Positions 45,710 to 55,225 of a stretch of 64,000 nucleotides of DNA are shown here, piece by piece. The stretch is from Longibaculum muris (lineage in GTDB: Bacteria; Bacillota_I; Bacilli_A; Erysipelotrichales; Coprobacillaceae): assembly GCF_004343035.1 (NCBI RefSeq), contig NZ_SMCQ01000006.1, forward strand, positions 62,001-126,000, given 5' to 3'. Both the position numbers and the translations under genes were made by a program. Position 1 is the stretch's first letter; each line of letters begins with the position of its first letter. The notes beneath the pieces are model-generated. The model was not told the DNA's origin. It saw only the letters and a program-made list of their open reading frames with translations, and did no database searches.

Positions 45710-46159
45710 TTATTTTGACAAATCTATTCTTGGTAATTTATTATTTTTAATCATATCAACCAATATATAACTGATACGTTCCTCATGAGAATGAACAATA
45801 GTTTCTAATATTTTGTACTTATCATTAAACACAATACCTTCACTCTTGAATATTGAATAAGCCTTTAACAAATCATCTTTTGAAGCTTCAATGTATTTAT
45901 GAAAATCATATCTGCTTCCATCATTTAAATGTGCCTCCAACACAACACTACAATTAGTTCCAAATAATCCAGGATCATATTCAGAATATAATACGTCCAC
46001 ATATTTGATTTCATTTAACTTAATAGTTATATTCTTTTCTTTTTTCTGAACTTTATTTTCATATAAACTATTAGGTTGATGAATGATTAATAAATGCTTT
46101 TCTAAATCAATTGAATAACCGTTATACTGAGTTCCAATACAAATAATATTTTTGTCCAT
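45710..46159 (-). CDS. Hypothetical protein, 149 aa
   Basis: Soluble protein without signal peptide or membrane segment; alternating strands in the first half (IICIGTQYNGYSIDLEKHLL) and helices in the second. No known family is recognised. The ATG at 46159 has no Shine-Dalgarno. A strong GAGGAGG lies about 45 nt upstream but leads to ATG-ACC-TAA at about 46194-46202. The frame is open over 149 codons, so it is probably a gene; how translation starts is unclear. Confidence 0.55.
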   Translation of the reverse strand: MDKNIICIGTQYNGYSIDLEKHLLIIHQPNSLYENKVQKKEKNITIKLNEIKYVDVLYSEYDPGLFGTNCSVVLEAHLNDGSRYDFHKYIEASKDDLLKAYSIFKSEGIVFNDKYKILETIVHSHEERISYILVDMIKNNKLPRIDLSK

Positions 46160-46257
46160 ATTTTGGCGTATAACTTAAGGAAAAGACAACCCTTAGGTCA
46201 TACATCCTCCTCTCTATTTTATATATCCATTATATCAATTTCATATTTTTAAATCAA
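46160..46257 (-). promoter_or_regulatory. Promoter and leader of the 149-aa gene
   Basis: TTGATT (46252-46257), 17-nt spacer, TATAAT (46229-46234). The leader holds GAGGAGG, a two-codon uORF and an ACCTAAGG/CCTTAAGT hairpin before the main ATG. The rest of the gap up to 46457 shows no gene. Confidence 0.6.
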
Positions 46258-46457
46258 TGTATTGATCACTTGAAATCTAATATACAATTTATGCAAAATG
46301 CATTAATACATACTTTCTTTTTATTTTATATTGTCTTTTATACAAACTATAATCCACATATATTGAACACAATATAAGAATGATTATAGATAAGATGACA
46401 TCCTTATATGCAAATCAAATGAATATATTTAAGAGAAGACCTTATTTATAATCTCTT

Positions 46458-46910
46458 TTATGACTTATGAATATTTTTATTGATTCTTTCAATTTTTTGT
46501 TTCCAAATAAAATATTGAATAAGCCACATAACAACAAAGATAACAACAAATATTCCAAAATAAATCACACAATCTAATAAAGTATGTTCCATCCATCCTG
46601 CCATATAAGAAATAGGAAACATAGCAACTGCAGTTAAAGTAAAATAGATTCCTGTTTGCTTTGCTATACTCCACTGCTCCATATCCCATACAACTGATCC
46701 CCCAGCAAAAATCATTCCCAATAAAGCACTAAGTACTGTCTGTAAAACAACAGCATTTATTTCATTTCCTGCATATTCAATAAGTAAAGGAGAACAAACA
46801 AAAAACTTACCATTACCATAAATAAATGAAGTTATAATAGAAATAACATAACTTATTGAAATCCCTAATGGTATCCCTAATACCCCTCTTAAAAGCATCT
46901 TTTTTTTCAT
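46458..46910 (-). CDS. DUF3021 membrane protein
   Basis: 150 aa with four membrane segments, a family regularly found next to LytTR regulators and thought to hold them in check or sense signals for them. ATG at 46910 has GAGGTG 6 nt upstream. Follows the LytTR gene directly. A decayed second copy lies at 45598-45708. Confidence 0.85.
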   Translation of the reverse strand: MKKKMLLRGVLGIPLGISISYVISIITSFIYGNGKFFVCSPLLIEYAGNEINAVVLQTVLSALLGMIFAGGSVVWDMEQWSIAKQTGIYFTLTAVAMFPISYMAGWMEHTLLDCVIYFGIFVVIFVVMWLIQYFIWKQKIERINKNIHKS

Positions 46911-46920
46911 CACTTTCACC

Positions 46921-47361
46921 TCATATTCCTAATATTTCTTTTATTTTTTTCACATATCTTCTGGAAACATAAGTCACTTCTCCATTAGATAAAAGCAATT
47001 GAATAGTCCCTGAAAAACTTAAATCTAATTTTTCAATTGCTTTGAGATTAACAATTTCTGAATGTGAAATTCGAATAAAGTCTTTTTGATTTAATCGATT
47101 TTCGATTTCATATAACCTTAACCGAATGACATATTCTCTATCATTGACTTGAGCATAAACTTTTTGTTGTGATGCATAGAATCTAATAATTTGTGATTGT
47201 TCTAACAGTTCTACTGTATCATTATAGAATCCAGCAATCATCTCATATTGTTTAGAATTAAGAAACTGTATCAATTCATTAATTTCATTTGTAATTTCTT
47301 TTGTCTTAATTAATATGATTGGTTCAACACAGTCTTGATCTAACTCAACTTTCACTTTCAT
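46921..47361 (-). CDS. LytTR-domain DNA-binding protein
   Basis: 146 aa: N-terminal 45-residue extension and a LytTR domain at about 48-146 (FYASQQKVYAQVNDREYVIR, DFIRISHSEIVNLKAIEKL, read in parts, and VSRRYVKKIKEIL). No receiver domain, so not a classic response regulator. GGAGGG before ATG at 47361. Forms a two-gene unit with DUF3021, likely controlling its own operon. Confidence 0.9.
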   Translation of the reverse strand: MKVKVELDQDCVEPIILIKTKEITNEINELIQFLNSKQYEMIAGFYNDTVELLEQSQIIRFYASQQKVYAQVNDREYVIRLRLYEIENRLNQKDFIRISHSEIVNLKAIEKLDLSFSGTIQLLLSNGEVTYVSRRYVKKIKEILGI

Positions 47362-47456
47362 GATGTTTCCCTCCTTTTTCGATTTCATTATATAGAGTTA
47401 TGAAAAGAAATACCTTTACTTTTAAACAGATGGTTCTTTATTAACTATAAACGGTC

Positions 47457-47486
47457 AAAAAAAGATGAATGAAGAATCACTCATCT
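47457..47486 (-). terminator. Terminator of treR
   Basis: AGATGA/TCATCT stem extended by GTGA/TTCAT pairing, followed by seven T on the - strand. Confidence 0.75.
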
Positions 47487-48195
47487 ATAATTCTGTTCGT
47501 CTTGCAAAATCAACAAATCTAAATTTATCAGGGCGATGTTTTGAAATTGTGTACTGGAATAATGTCGCATCTTCTAAATAAGTATACGATTTAACACAAA
47601 CCAATAAATCATAGTCTAACATATCTAACAACTGTTTTTCTCTTTGAGTTGCTTTAACAACCGTAATTTCTTTTCTAGCGAAACTAATTTTCAGCCCTAA
47701 TTCTTTTTCAATATATTCATATAATGAATTCTTAGCATGTTCTATTTTTAATCCATTAACAACTTTTCCATTAAGATAATCAGTATCTAGAATTACTTTT
47801 TCTCCATCTATTTTCCTAATTCTTTCAATATGATATATTTTACCACTATCCATATAAAGATCTTCTTTTAATTCATTAGGAATTTCTTCTTCTAAAAACA
47901 TATTCACAATTGTTTCTACATCTCCATGTAATGTTTTTTGAAGTTCCTTAAAACTCGTTACACCAGAAACTGGAAAAGCAATTCTATCCATATCTAAAAC
48001 CAAAGATCCTTTTCCCTTGTTTTTTTGAATATAACCATTTTGTAACAACAAATTTAAAGCTTTACGTACAGTATCTCTTGAAGCACCATATTGTTTCATT
48101 AATTCATTTTCACTAGGAAGATAAGTATTAGGTTGAATAACTCTTTGTTTTATTTTATCTAACAAATCTTGATATATCATTTGATATTTACTCAT
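47485..48195 (-). CDS. treR: GntR-family repressor, probable TreR
   Basis: 236 aa: N-terminal GntR winged helix (about 8-72, PSENELMKQYGASRDTVRKAL in part) and a UTRA ligand domain (about 90-230). Homologous to TreR, which binds trehalose 6-phosphate. A TGTACGTACA-like site occurs before this gene and twice at treB, 4 kb away, which supports the assignment although three unrelated genes lie between. Confidence 0.85.
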   Translation of the reverse strand: MSKYQMIYQDLLDKIKQRVIQPNTYLPSENELMKQYGASRDTVRKALNLLLQNGYIQKNKGKGSLVLDMDRIAFPVSGVTSFKELQKTLHGDVETIVNMFLEEEIPNELKEDLYMDSGKIYHIERIRKIDGEKVILDTDYLNGKVVNGLKIEHAKNSLYEYIEKELGLKISFARKEITVVKATQREKQLLDMLDYDLLVCVKSYTYLEDATLFQYTISKHRPDKFRFVDFARRTEL

Positions 48196-48216
48196 AAAAT
48201 CACGTCCTTTCTTACA

Positions 48217-48258
48217 GTATACACAACTTCACCCTTTTTATCAATGCATGTCCGTACA
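48217..48258 (-). promoter_or_regulatory. treR promoter and operator
   Basis: TTGATA, 17-nt spacer, TATACT (-10 near 48217-48222). Upstream of the -35 stands TGTCCGTACA (48249-48258), one base off the treB operators, consistent with autoregulation. Confidence 0.65.
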
Positions 48259-48261
48259 AGA

Positions 48262-48288
48262 AAAGTAGGAATATATAATCCCTACTCA
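48262..48288 (-). terminator. Terminator of the ABC export operon
   Basis: GTAGGGATT/AATTCCTAC-type stem on the - strand with TTTTC tail, overlapping the stop of the permease gene. Confidence 0.65.
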
Positions 48289-49841
48289 CTCTTTAACTCT
48301 CGACCATTCATCATATCTTGACATAATATAATAATTCCTACTGCAATCACAAAATTCATAAATAATGATGAATAAGAAATTAGCGTTAGTGTGGCTGTAT
48401 TCAAATGACCAGTTATGAGGACAAATGCTGTTAAGAATACACTTGGCAATGAACAAACAACCATGATAAACATTCTCATTAAATTTTCAAATATACGTGA
48501 AGAACGACTTTTTAAGATTCTCACGGTTAATACACTACCACTCATAAAAACACATATATATCCTATCATATTGATGAGATACATGATTAATGTGATGAAA
48601 TCTGTTTGATAATAAATCCCTACAATGATCAATGAAATTGTCATAATAAGTATCACCTTAATAAACGTTGGTAACATAACAGCTATTAATTTTTTTATTG
48701 GTTTATCTGGAATAAGATAGATTTGATAGTTCTTTAATTCAGTTGCTAGTTCACTATTTTGTAGTGATGTAAAGATATATAAAACCATCATATAAATAAA
48801 GAAACCAAATCCTAAACCAGTAAAAATTGCCAAAACAATATAAATAGAGATTGTTATTAAATCATTAGCTGATAAAATATGTCCTGTTTTTTTCATTAGT
48901 AAGAAGTTTTTTGACATAACTGCAAAAGCTCCTGATTGAAACTTTCCTGTTACATTTTTGACCTTTACATCTTTCATAGCATTTTGATTACCTTCTTTTA
49001 ATGATTTATATCTTTTTGAAAAATCTAAGGAATCTTGTAATGCTTGTTCATAAAAATCACCTTGATAATTAATGAATAATAAATAAATGATGATATATGT
49101 TAATAATAATAAAGCAAAACCAATAAATACGAAAAGATATTCTTTGGTAACATAACTAATTAAACCTAGTTTTAGCCAACCAAAAACAGGAACAAAATAA
49201 AATAATGGTGATTGAATAAAATCAATGAATAATGTCTTTAATTCTCCTGTTTGTAAATAAGTCATTATTAAAGTCATCATAACAATAAAAACAAATATAC
49301 CAATAATCACTTTAGATAATATATTATATTTCTTATCACCAATGGATAAAACATATAAATAATCACTTAAAACAAGAAAAATAAGAATAGTGAATATAAC
49401 TCCAATAATCAATAACCATACAAACATTGGTTCAAAAGATAAACCACTACTCATACCAACAAAAAATATTAAAGCAAAGAAGCCTATCATAACTGATTGA
49501 ACAATTGTTTGTAATGTAAGATATGCCATAATTTGTTTTCTAGTAAAAGGACCACTAAATAAGAAAAAGGCATCATTACCATAAAACAAGGCTTTTTTAG
49601 ATGACATTAATGTAGAAAATAACATTAATGCGAGAAAACCTATTAATACTAATATTGATGTGTGTAAATCCAGGGTAACCATCATTGGTGAAGGACTGCG
49701 TTTAATTGTAAACATGCTGATAATAATAAATCCATATAAAAGAACCATACAAACTGTAAATATTGCACTGGTTGGTTTTTTAAATAAATTTCTTATATTT
49801 GCTTTTGATTTTAAAAACCAAAGTCGTAAAAGTGTTTTCAT
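48282..49841 (-). CDS. Putative ABC exporter membrane protein
   Basis: 519-aa permease with about twelve hydrophobic segments, similar to the ABC_export group (YthQ-like) of Firmicutes: LMSSKKALFYGNDAFFLFSG early and a C-terminal half with six more helices. Start ATG at 49841 follows GGATGGTG and the stop of the ATPase gene by 1 nt; ATG at 49853 is an alternative. Substrate unknown. Confidence 0.8.
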   Translation of the reverse strand: MKTLLRLWFLKSKANIRNLFKKPTSAIFTVCMVLLYGFIIISMFTIKRSPSPMMVTLDLHTSILVLIGFLALMLFSTLMSSKKALFYGNDAFFLFSGPFTRKQIMAYLTLQTIVQSVMIGFFALIFFVGMSSGLSFEPMFVWLLIIGVIFTILIFLVLSDYLYVLSIGDKKYNILSKVIIGIFVFIVMMTLIMTYLQTGELKTLFIDFIQSPLFYFVPVFGWLKLGLISYVTKEYLFVFIGFALLLLTYIIIYLLFINYQGDFYEQALQDSLDFSKRYKSLKEGNQNAMKDVKVKNVTGKFQSGAFAVMSKNFLLMKKTGHILSANDLITISIYIVLAIFTGLGFGFFIYMMVLYIFTSLQNSELATELKNYQIYLIPDKPIKKLIAVMLPTFIKVILIMTISLIIVGIYYQTDFITLIMYLINMIGYICVFMSGSVLTVRILKSRSSRIFENLMRMFIMVVCSLPSVFLTAFVLITGHLNTATLTLISYSSLFMNFVIAVGIIILCQDMMNGRELKSE

Positions 49842-49842
49842 A

Positions 49843-50535
49843 TTATTCACCATCCGTTAATTCAAAGAAATATTCTTTCAAAGATTCCTCTTGTAAATCT
49901 TCTTTTCTAACATGTTTAATAATATGTCCTTTATTCATAATATAAGCTTCATCAAATATATCACTGACAATATCAATAATATGGGTACTAATTAAAATTG
50001 CACAACCTTCATTAGCCAAAGCTCTAAATAATTTTAAAGTATCTTCAATACTAGCAGGATCAAGACCAACCATTGGTTCATCAACTAATAAAGCTCTTGG
50101 TTCAATCATAAACGCCAATAACATGCTTAGTTTTTGAGTCATCCCTTTACTTAATTCTTTAGCCATTTTCTTTCTTTTTTCTGTTAATTTAAAGAGTTCT
50201 AAATATTTTTCAGCTTTTTCTTGATAATTTTTGATTTGATAAGCATGTCCAATAAAATCAATATGCTCATCAATTGTCAATAAATCATATAAGATAGGTG
50301 TTTCAGGGACATACCCAAAACAACGTTTTGCTTCAATTGTATCATTGCGATAACCACATATCTTGATAACTCCCTCAAATTTTAATAAATTAGCAATACT
50401 TTTAATCGTCGTAGATTTCCCTGCCCCATTAGGTCCAAGTAAAATTGTAATCTTACCACTTTCTGCTACAAGATTTACATCATCTGCAGCCTTAAATTGA
50501 TCATATCTTTTTGTTAAATGATTAACTTCTATCAT
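49843..50535 (-). CDS. ABC transporter ATP-binding protein
   Basis: 230-aa ATPase with Walker A GPNGAGKST (about 33-41), signature LSKGMTQKL and Walker B ALLVDEPMVGLDP. Short C-terminal tail. AGGAGG before ATG. Drives the permease encoded directly behind it. Confidence 0.92.
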   Translation of the reverse strand: MIEVNHLTKRYDQFKAADDVNLVAESGKITILLGPNGAGKSTTIKSIANLLKFEGVIKICGYRNDTIEAKRCFGYVPETPILYDLLTIDEHIDFIGHAYQIKNYQEKAEKYLELFKLTEKRKKMAKELSKGMTQKLSMLLAFMIEPRALLVDEPMVGLDPASIEDTLKLFRALANEGCAILISTHIIDIVSDIFDEAYIMNKGHIIKHVRKEDLQEESLKEYFFELTDGE

Positions 50536-50569
50536 AATATCCTCCTTAACTAGAAATAACTAGTCATTG

Positions 50570-52054
50570 CTAGTTATTTCTCACTATTTCAATTTTTCCT
50601 ACACCACCAATACGTTTATTGGTATAAATATCCCACGTTGTACGGATTGTCACTAAACAAGGCATATAAGCTAACTGCATTCCATATCGTATTCTAATAT
50701 AGAGTTTCAAAGTTGGATTGCTGCTAGAGGTCTGATTGATTGCTTGTTTTAATTTATCAATGTCATCGGGATGAACATTTCTATACATATCCTCATGATA
50801 TTTTTCTAAACCAACTCTACCCAATATATTATAATGCTGTAAAGTACGATACTCACTATCATATTCAAAATAACAATCCGATAATAACTCTGTATAAGCA
50901 CGATGATAGGAACGTTCTCTTTCTAAATTGTGCATAACAAAGTTTTCTTCTTCATTTTGAAAGCTTTCAATTTTTTCACCAGATAAAGCTTGAGCTGTTT
51001 GATGAACTTCATTTTCTATATTTTTAAAACAGTCAAGAACTTCTGGATTAATCATTCCACATTCACCATCATAAATCATTTTCACAGCTTTTGAATGATG
51101 ATAAGCTGATTTATAGACACGGGTATTCGTTAAAGCATCATAAATATCTGCAACGGATACAATTTGTGCCCATAAAGGTATTTCATCTTTCTTTAAACCA
51201 TCAGGATAGCCTTTACCATCCCATTTTTCATGATGAGAACGAATGACATCATAATAATATTGATATGTTTTTTCATTATACAATCCTTTAAATTGTTTAA
51301 TAATTTCACAACCATACATCGTATGCTTCTTCATTTCATTAAATTCTTCTTCAGTTAAACGTGCTGGTTTATTTAAAATTGTATCACTAACAGATATTTT
51401 CCCAATATCATGTAAAATTGACGCCATTCCTATTTCATGTATCATTTCATTAGATATATCTAATTCTGGATGGCATTGTTGGTATTCTTGCATAAGTAGT
51501 TCTGTAATAAAACGAACACGATAAATATGCTCTCCTGATTCAATGCTCCTAAATTCAACCAATGTTCCTAAAGATTCTAAAACTTCTAAACGCATTTGAT
51601 TTAACACTTCAATGCTTTCTCTTAATTCTTTAGTTTGTGTATCGACTAGCCATTGTAGACGATATTTATGACTAAATAAAGCAGTTAAATTTAATACTCT
51701 TGCTTTAAATATATTAGGATTATATGGTTTTCTGATAACTTCGTCTATCTTTAAAGAAAAAACTAAATTATATAATTCATCATCTTCTGTTCCATCTATA
51801 AAAACCATTGGAATTTGTACATCTAAATGTTTAGATAGACAAAAATCAAGAAAATCTTTGATTTCATCTTTATCCATACTATCATCAATCATAACAATTC
51901 CAATTTGACTATGATTTGCTTCTAAGCTTTCTATAGCTTTAGAAATATCTTGTACAATAATAGGTTTATAGTGATCATTAAAAATATCTACAATATTTTG
52001 GTTTTGTAAATGATTTTTCCCAATTATAAGCATATAATTATGATTTGTTGGCAT
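50570..52054 (-). CDS. Receiver / HD-GYP / PAS-like signalling protein
   Basis: 494 aa. N-terminal receiver-like domain (about 1-125; VMIDDSMD holds the acidic site), coiled linker, HD-GYP domain (about 155-345) with HDIGKISVSD, HHEKWDGKGYPDGL, and a C-terminal PAS-type segment ending RTTWDIYTNKRIGGVGKIEI. HD-GYP domains hydrolyse cyclic di-nucleotides; the HHExxDGxGYP motif is intact, so activity is likely. No GGDEF protein is near. AAGGTGAT as RBS. Confidence 0.88.
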   Translation of the reverse strand: MPTNHNYMLIIGKNHLQNQNIVDIFNDHYKPIIVQDISKAIESLEANHSQIGIVMIDDSMDKDEIKDFLDFCLSKHLDVQIPMVFIDGTEDDELYNLVFSLKIDEVIRKPYNPNIFKARVLNLTALFSHKYRLQWLVDTQTKELRESIEVLNQMRLEVLESLGTLVEFRSIESGEHIYRVRFITELLMQEYQQCHPELDISNEMIHEIGMASILHDIGKISVSDTILNKPARLTEEEFNEMKKHTMYGCEIIKQFKGLYNEKTYQYYYDVIRSHHEKWDGKGYPDGLKKDEIPLWAQIVSVADIYDALTNTRVYKSAYHHSKAVKMIYDGECGMINPEVLDCFKNIENEVHQTAQALSGEKIESFQNEEENFVMHNLERERSYHRAYTELLSDCYFEYDSEYRTLQHYNILGRVGLEKYHEDMYRNVHPDDIDKLKQAINQTSSSNPTLKLYIRIRYGMQLAYMPCLVTIRTTWDIYTNKRIGGVGKIEIVRNN

Positions 52055-52120
52055 ATGATCACCTTCTATTCACTATTATTATATTGCATTTTTAGATTGA
52101 AAGAAAGGATAGCCCACTTT

Positions 52121-53437
52121 TTAAAACAAATTATATAATTGATATTTATTTAATGAAATATCTTTTTTATCTAATTCATAAACAATTTGACTTAAAACAT
52201 AATATCCATCATTAATATAAATTTCAAAAATATGTTGATCATAATAAATTTCTAAATCATATTGTCCATTTAAACATGGTGTATGATTGATATTACATAC
52301 CTTATCAGCAACAATTGATACTTTTTCTCTATCACAATAAAGACAATCATTTTTAATACTTAATTTTAATCCCCCTAAGCTTATTTCTTCTCCTTCTTTT
52401 AAAGAAGTCAATAATTGAAATGGTTGATTAAAATCAATAATCTTTGCCTCTTTAGTAAATAGTCTTTTTATATGAGGATGGACCTGTTGATAAATATGTC
52501 CATTTTTATTTATTATGACTCTTGGCATTGTTAACATCCCACACCAATTTTCATCTTTAGCTGGTTTTCGCATTCGCATCCAACCAAACATTGTTCTTTG
52601 TTGATACTCATCGAGAAATGTTTGTGGCGCATAAAAATCCAAACCATAATCTAAATACATATAATCCCCTTGTTTTTTTAATGTACATGTATCTTCATCA
52701 AAAGAAACACACATAATCACAGCATTGCTGTTAGGATAAGGTGGTTGATTGATATTTTCTGGTGAGAATATTAAAAAATATTGATTATCTAAGCAAATTA
52801 AATCAGGACATTCCCACATATCTCCAATATCGGCATCAGTATATCTATTTTTGTAAGTGAAATTTAAACCATCTTCACTTTCATAAAATAAAACTTCACC
52901 ATCATAGCCCTTATCACTAGGTATTTTACTTCCAACACTCATATAAACATGTCCATTTTTTCCAATCCAGACTTTAGGATCTCTAGTATGTCGTTTATCA
53001 CCTAATTTTTCATCCTCAATAACATCAACAACAAGATGTTTATCATTTTGATTATCAAATGTAAAACCATCTTGAGATATAACAACAGATTGTGAAGCGA
53101 TTAAATCATCATCACTGTATTGAACATGAACATATTCTGGATTTTCTTTAGCATAACGAATTGATGTATAATACAAATACAATTGATTATGATATGCAAT
53201 TGCTGAACCAGAAAAGCATCCATTACGATCAGCATATTTTGATGGATACAAAGCAATTGGCAAATGCTCAAAATGAACAAGATCATTACTCACAGCATGT
53301 CCCCAGTGCATTGTTCCCCACTGACAAGTATAAGGAAAATGTTGATAAAACAAGTGATACTTTCCTTGAAAATAAATTAAACCATTTGGATCATTCATCC
53401 AGTTTTGTGGTGGTGTAAAGTGTAATTTTGGTTTCAT
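52121..53437 (-). CDS. GH32 sucrose-6-phosphate hydrolase / fructosidase
   Basis: 438-aa cytoplasmic enzyme without signal peptide. Five-blade propeller with nucleophile Asp in NWMNDPNG (about 12-19), transition-state Asp in TRDPKVW and acid/base Glu in ECPDL, plus a short beta-sandwich C-terminus. Sucrose 6-phosphate is the likely substrate because the enzyme is intracellular, but no sucrose PTS IIC is present. A hairpin with T run lies 18 nt before the start. Confidence 0.9.
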   Translation of the reverse strand: MKPKLHFTPPQNWMNDPNGLIYFQGKYHLFYQHFPYTCQWGTMHWGHAVSNDLVHFEHLPIALYPSKYADRNGCFSGSAIAYHNQLYLYYTSIRYAKENPEYVHVQYSDDDLIASQSVVISQDGFTFDNQNDKHLVVDVIEDEKLGDKRHTRDPKVWIGKNGHVYMSVGSKIPSDKGYDGEVLFYESEDGLNFTYKNRYTDADIGDMWECPDLICLDNQYFLIFSPENINQPPYPNSNAVIMCVSFDEDTCTLKKQGDYMYLDYGLDFYAPQTFLDEYQQRTMFGWMRMRKPAKDENWCGMLTMPRVIINKNGHIYQQVHPHIKRLFTKEAKIIDFNQPFQLLTSLKEGEEISLGGLKLSIKNDCLYCDREKVSIVADKVCNINHTPCLNGQYDLEIYYDQHIFEIYINDGYYVLSQIVYELDKKDISLNKYQLYNLF

Positions 53438-53454
53438 TGTTTCTCTCCTTTTTT

Positions 53455-53482
53455 AAAAAAGATATTCCCTAGGAAATATCTT
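53455..53482 (-). terminator. Terminator between HAD mutase and GH32 gene
   Basis: AGATATT/AATATCT stem around CCTAGG, then a run of T, on the - strand. It overlaps the end of the HAD gene. Confidence 0.75.
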
Positions 53483-54122
53483 CTAAGTAATCAATAACAT
53501 CCTCTAATGAATCGACAATCTTTGTTGTTTTAGCTGCATAGTCAGGTTCTGGATATTTCATATCCGGTACACAAATAACATCAATATCTCCATCATAGGC
53601 TGCTAAAATTCCTGCTTCACTATCTTCTAAAACAAGTGCTTCTTTTGGTGATACACCTAATTTTTCACATGCGGTTAAAAAGATTTCAGGATTTGGCTTT
53701 CCATGTGTCACTTCATCTCCACAAATACTATCATCAAAATATTCAGTAATTTGTGCGTTTTTTAAAATTTCATCAACTCTTGCACGAGCACTTGATGTTG
53801 CAACAATTGTCTTATAGCCATGATCTTTTAAATAATGTAATAAATCATCTAAGCCTTTTTTCTTAGGAACATATGCGCGTAAACTCTCATCAATCCAAAC
53901 ATGAACATCATCCCATACCTCATCCATAGGAAAAGATTCACCATAATGATCAATAAAAACTTGGCATATTCCAACTTTATTCTTACCTAAACAATTTCTA
54001 TATAATTCTTCAGTAAAATCATCATGTCCTAATAGATGTAACTTTTTAACATATTCATTATAAGTGACTCTCTCACTATCAATCATTAAACCATCCATAT
54101 CAAATATAACTGCTTTTTTCAT
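53469..54122 (-). CDS. HAD hydrolase, beta-phosphoglucomutase-like
   Basis: 217 aa with DMDGLMIDSE (motif I), VATSS (II), HGKPNPEIF (III) and EDSEAGILAA (IV), and a helical cap. Could act on phosphosugars. GGAGG 6 nt before ATG at 54122; the ATG at 54128 is too close to the RBS. Confidence 0.88.
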   Translation of the reverse strand: MKKAVIFDMDGLMIDSERVTYNEYVKKLHLLGHDDFTEELYRNCLGKNKVGICQVFIDHYGESFPMDEVWDDVHVWIDESLRAYVPKKKGLDDLLHYLKDHGYKTIVATSSARARVDEILKNAQITEYFDDSICGDEVTHGKPNPEIFLTACEKLGVSPKEALVLEDSEAGILAAYDGDIDVICVPDMKYPEPDYAAKTTKIVDSLEDVIDYLEDIS

Positions 54123-54263
54123 ATTCATCCTCCACTCTATTTTATTTTATCAATAATAAATATGAAAATCTATCTCTATTCAAAATATGAAAAAAACTAT
54201 AATTCTTAAAAATCAGATCAAACATTTAAATATGAATATATAAAGTCTTTTATTAATAATAAA

Positions 54264-55049
54264 TCAAAGGTTCTCCATCTTCACTTTTAAAATAGCATAT
54301 ATCAAATTAACAATATATTCACCTGAAAACAAATCTACCAATACATCTACATCATCTTTTTCTTGAGTAAAAAAAGTAATATTATCTTTACATAATTCCA
54401 TTACATTTTTTTCCTTACGTCCCATTAAAGAAACAACATAATTCCTTTGTTCAGATAGAGTTTTTGCGATGGTTTGAATCATTGGATTTTTACCAGATAA
54501 AGCAATAATAATCGAAACATTTCTTTGATCTAATTTCTTTATATAATTCATATTTAAACCATCATGAAACATACAAGATAAACCTAATGACTGTAATTTA
54601 AAAGCCATTTGTTTTGCAATAACGTTCGCTATTCCTACCGCATATATATCAATAGAAGAAGCACTTGATATACGATTACACACTCTTATAACTGTATTTT
54701 TATTAAGTAAAATATTGGTTTTTATTAATGCTAAGGCATACATTTTAGAAATAATACTTTGTGTTTCTTCATAACTCGAAAAATATTGAGTTGGTTGTTC
54801 TAAAGCAATATCATCGACTTTAAAATACTCGTTTCTTTCAATAATTAAACGTGAAATAAACTCACGATAAGAATGATATCCCAATTTTTTATAAAATCTA
54901 ATGACTGATGATTGGGATGTATAACTATTTTTACCAAGTTCAATACTTGTCATTAATGATAAATCATTATTTTTATCTAAGATATATTGGCTGATTTGTT
55001 TTTCTGATTCAGTTAAATCATTAGCATCCAATAATTTTTCTATAATCAT
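54264..55049 (-). CDS. RpiR/MurR-family regulator
   Basis: 261 aa: N-terminal HTH_6 (about 1-75, SYTSQSSVIRFYKKLGYHSY) and a SIS sugar-phosphate domain (about 100-240, IDIYAVGIANVIAKQMAFKL). Probably senses a phosphorylated sugar and controls the neighbouring sugar genes. AAGGGGGG before ATG. Confidence 0.9.
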   Translation of the reverse strand: MIIEKLLDANDLTESEKQISQYILDKNNDLSLMTSIELGKNSYTSQSSVIRFYKKLGYHSYREFISRLIIERNEYFKVDDIALEQPTQYFSSYEETQSIISKMYALALIKTNILLNKNTVIRVCNRISSASSIDIYAVGIANVIAKQMAFKLQSLGLSCMFHDGLNMNYIKKLDQRNVSIIIALSGKNPMIQTIAKTLSEQRNYVVSLMGRKEKNVMELCKDNITFFTQEKDDVDVLVDLFSGEYIVNLIYAILKVKMENL

Positions 55050-55191
55050 TATAATTCCCCCCCTTTTTCAAAGTTTTTTAATGTACTTCAATTATAATAT
55101 TCCTTGTAAAAAAATGTAGTTATGCTTCTTAAATAAAAATGTTTTATCATCTTTATTTTTCAATCATTCATCTCCAATGAAAAAAATTTTT

Positions 55192-55225
55192 CAAAAAAAT
55201 AGAAGAACTTGTATTCGTTCTTCTA
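55192..55225 (-). terminator. Terminator of the PTS IIB gene
   Basis: AGAAGAAC/GTTCTTCT stem, then TATTTTTTTG on the - strand. Confidence 0.85.

Noticed and set aside
53161-53418. 85-codon + strand frame inside the GH32 gene
   Set aside because: Antisense shadow of a conserved catalytic region, no RBS.
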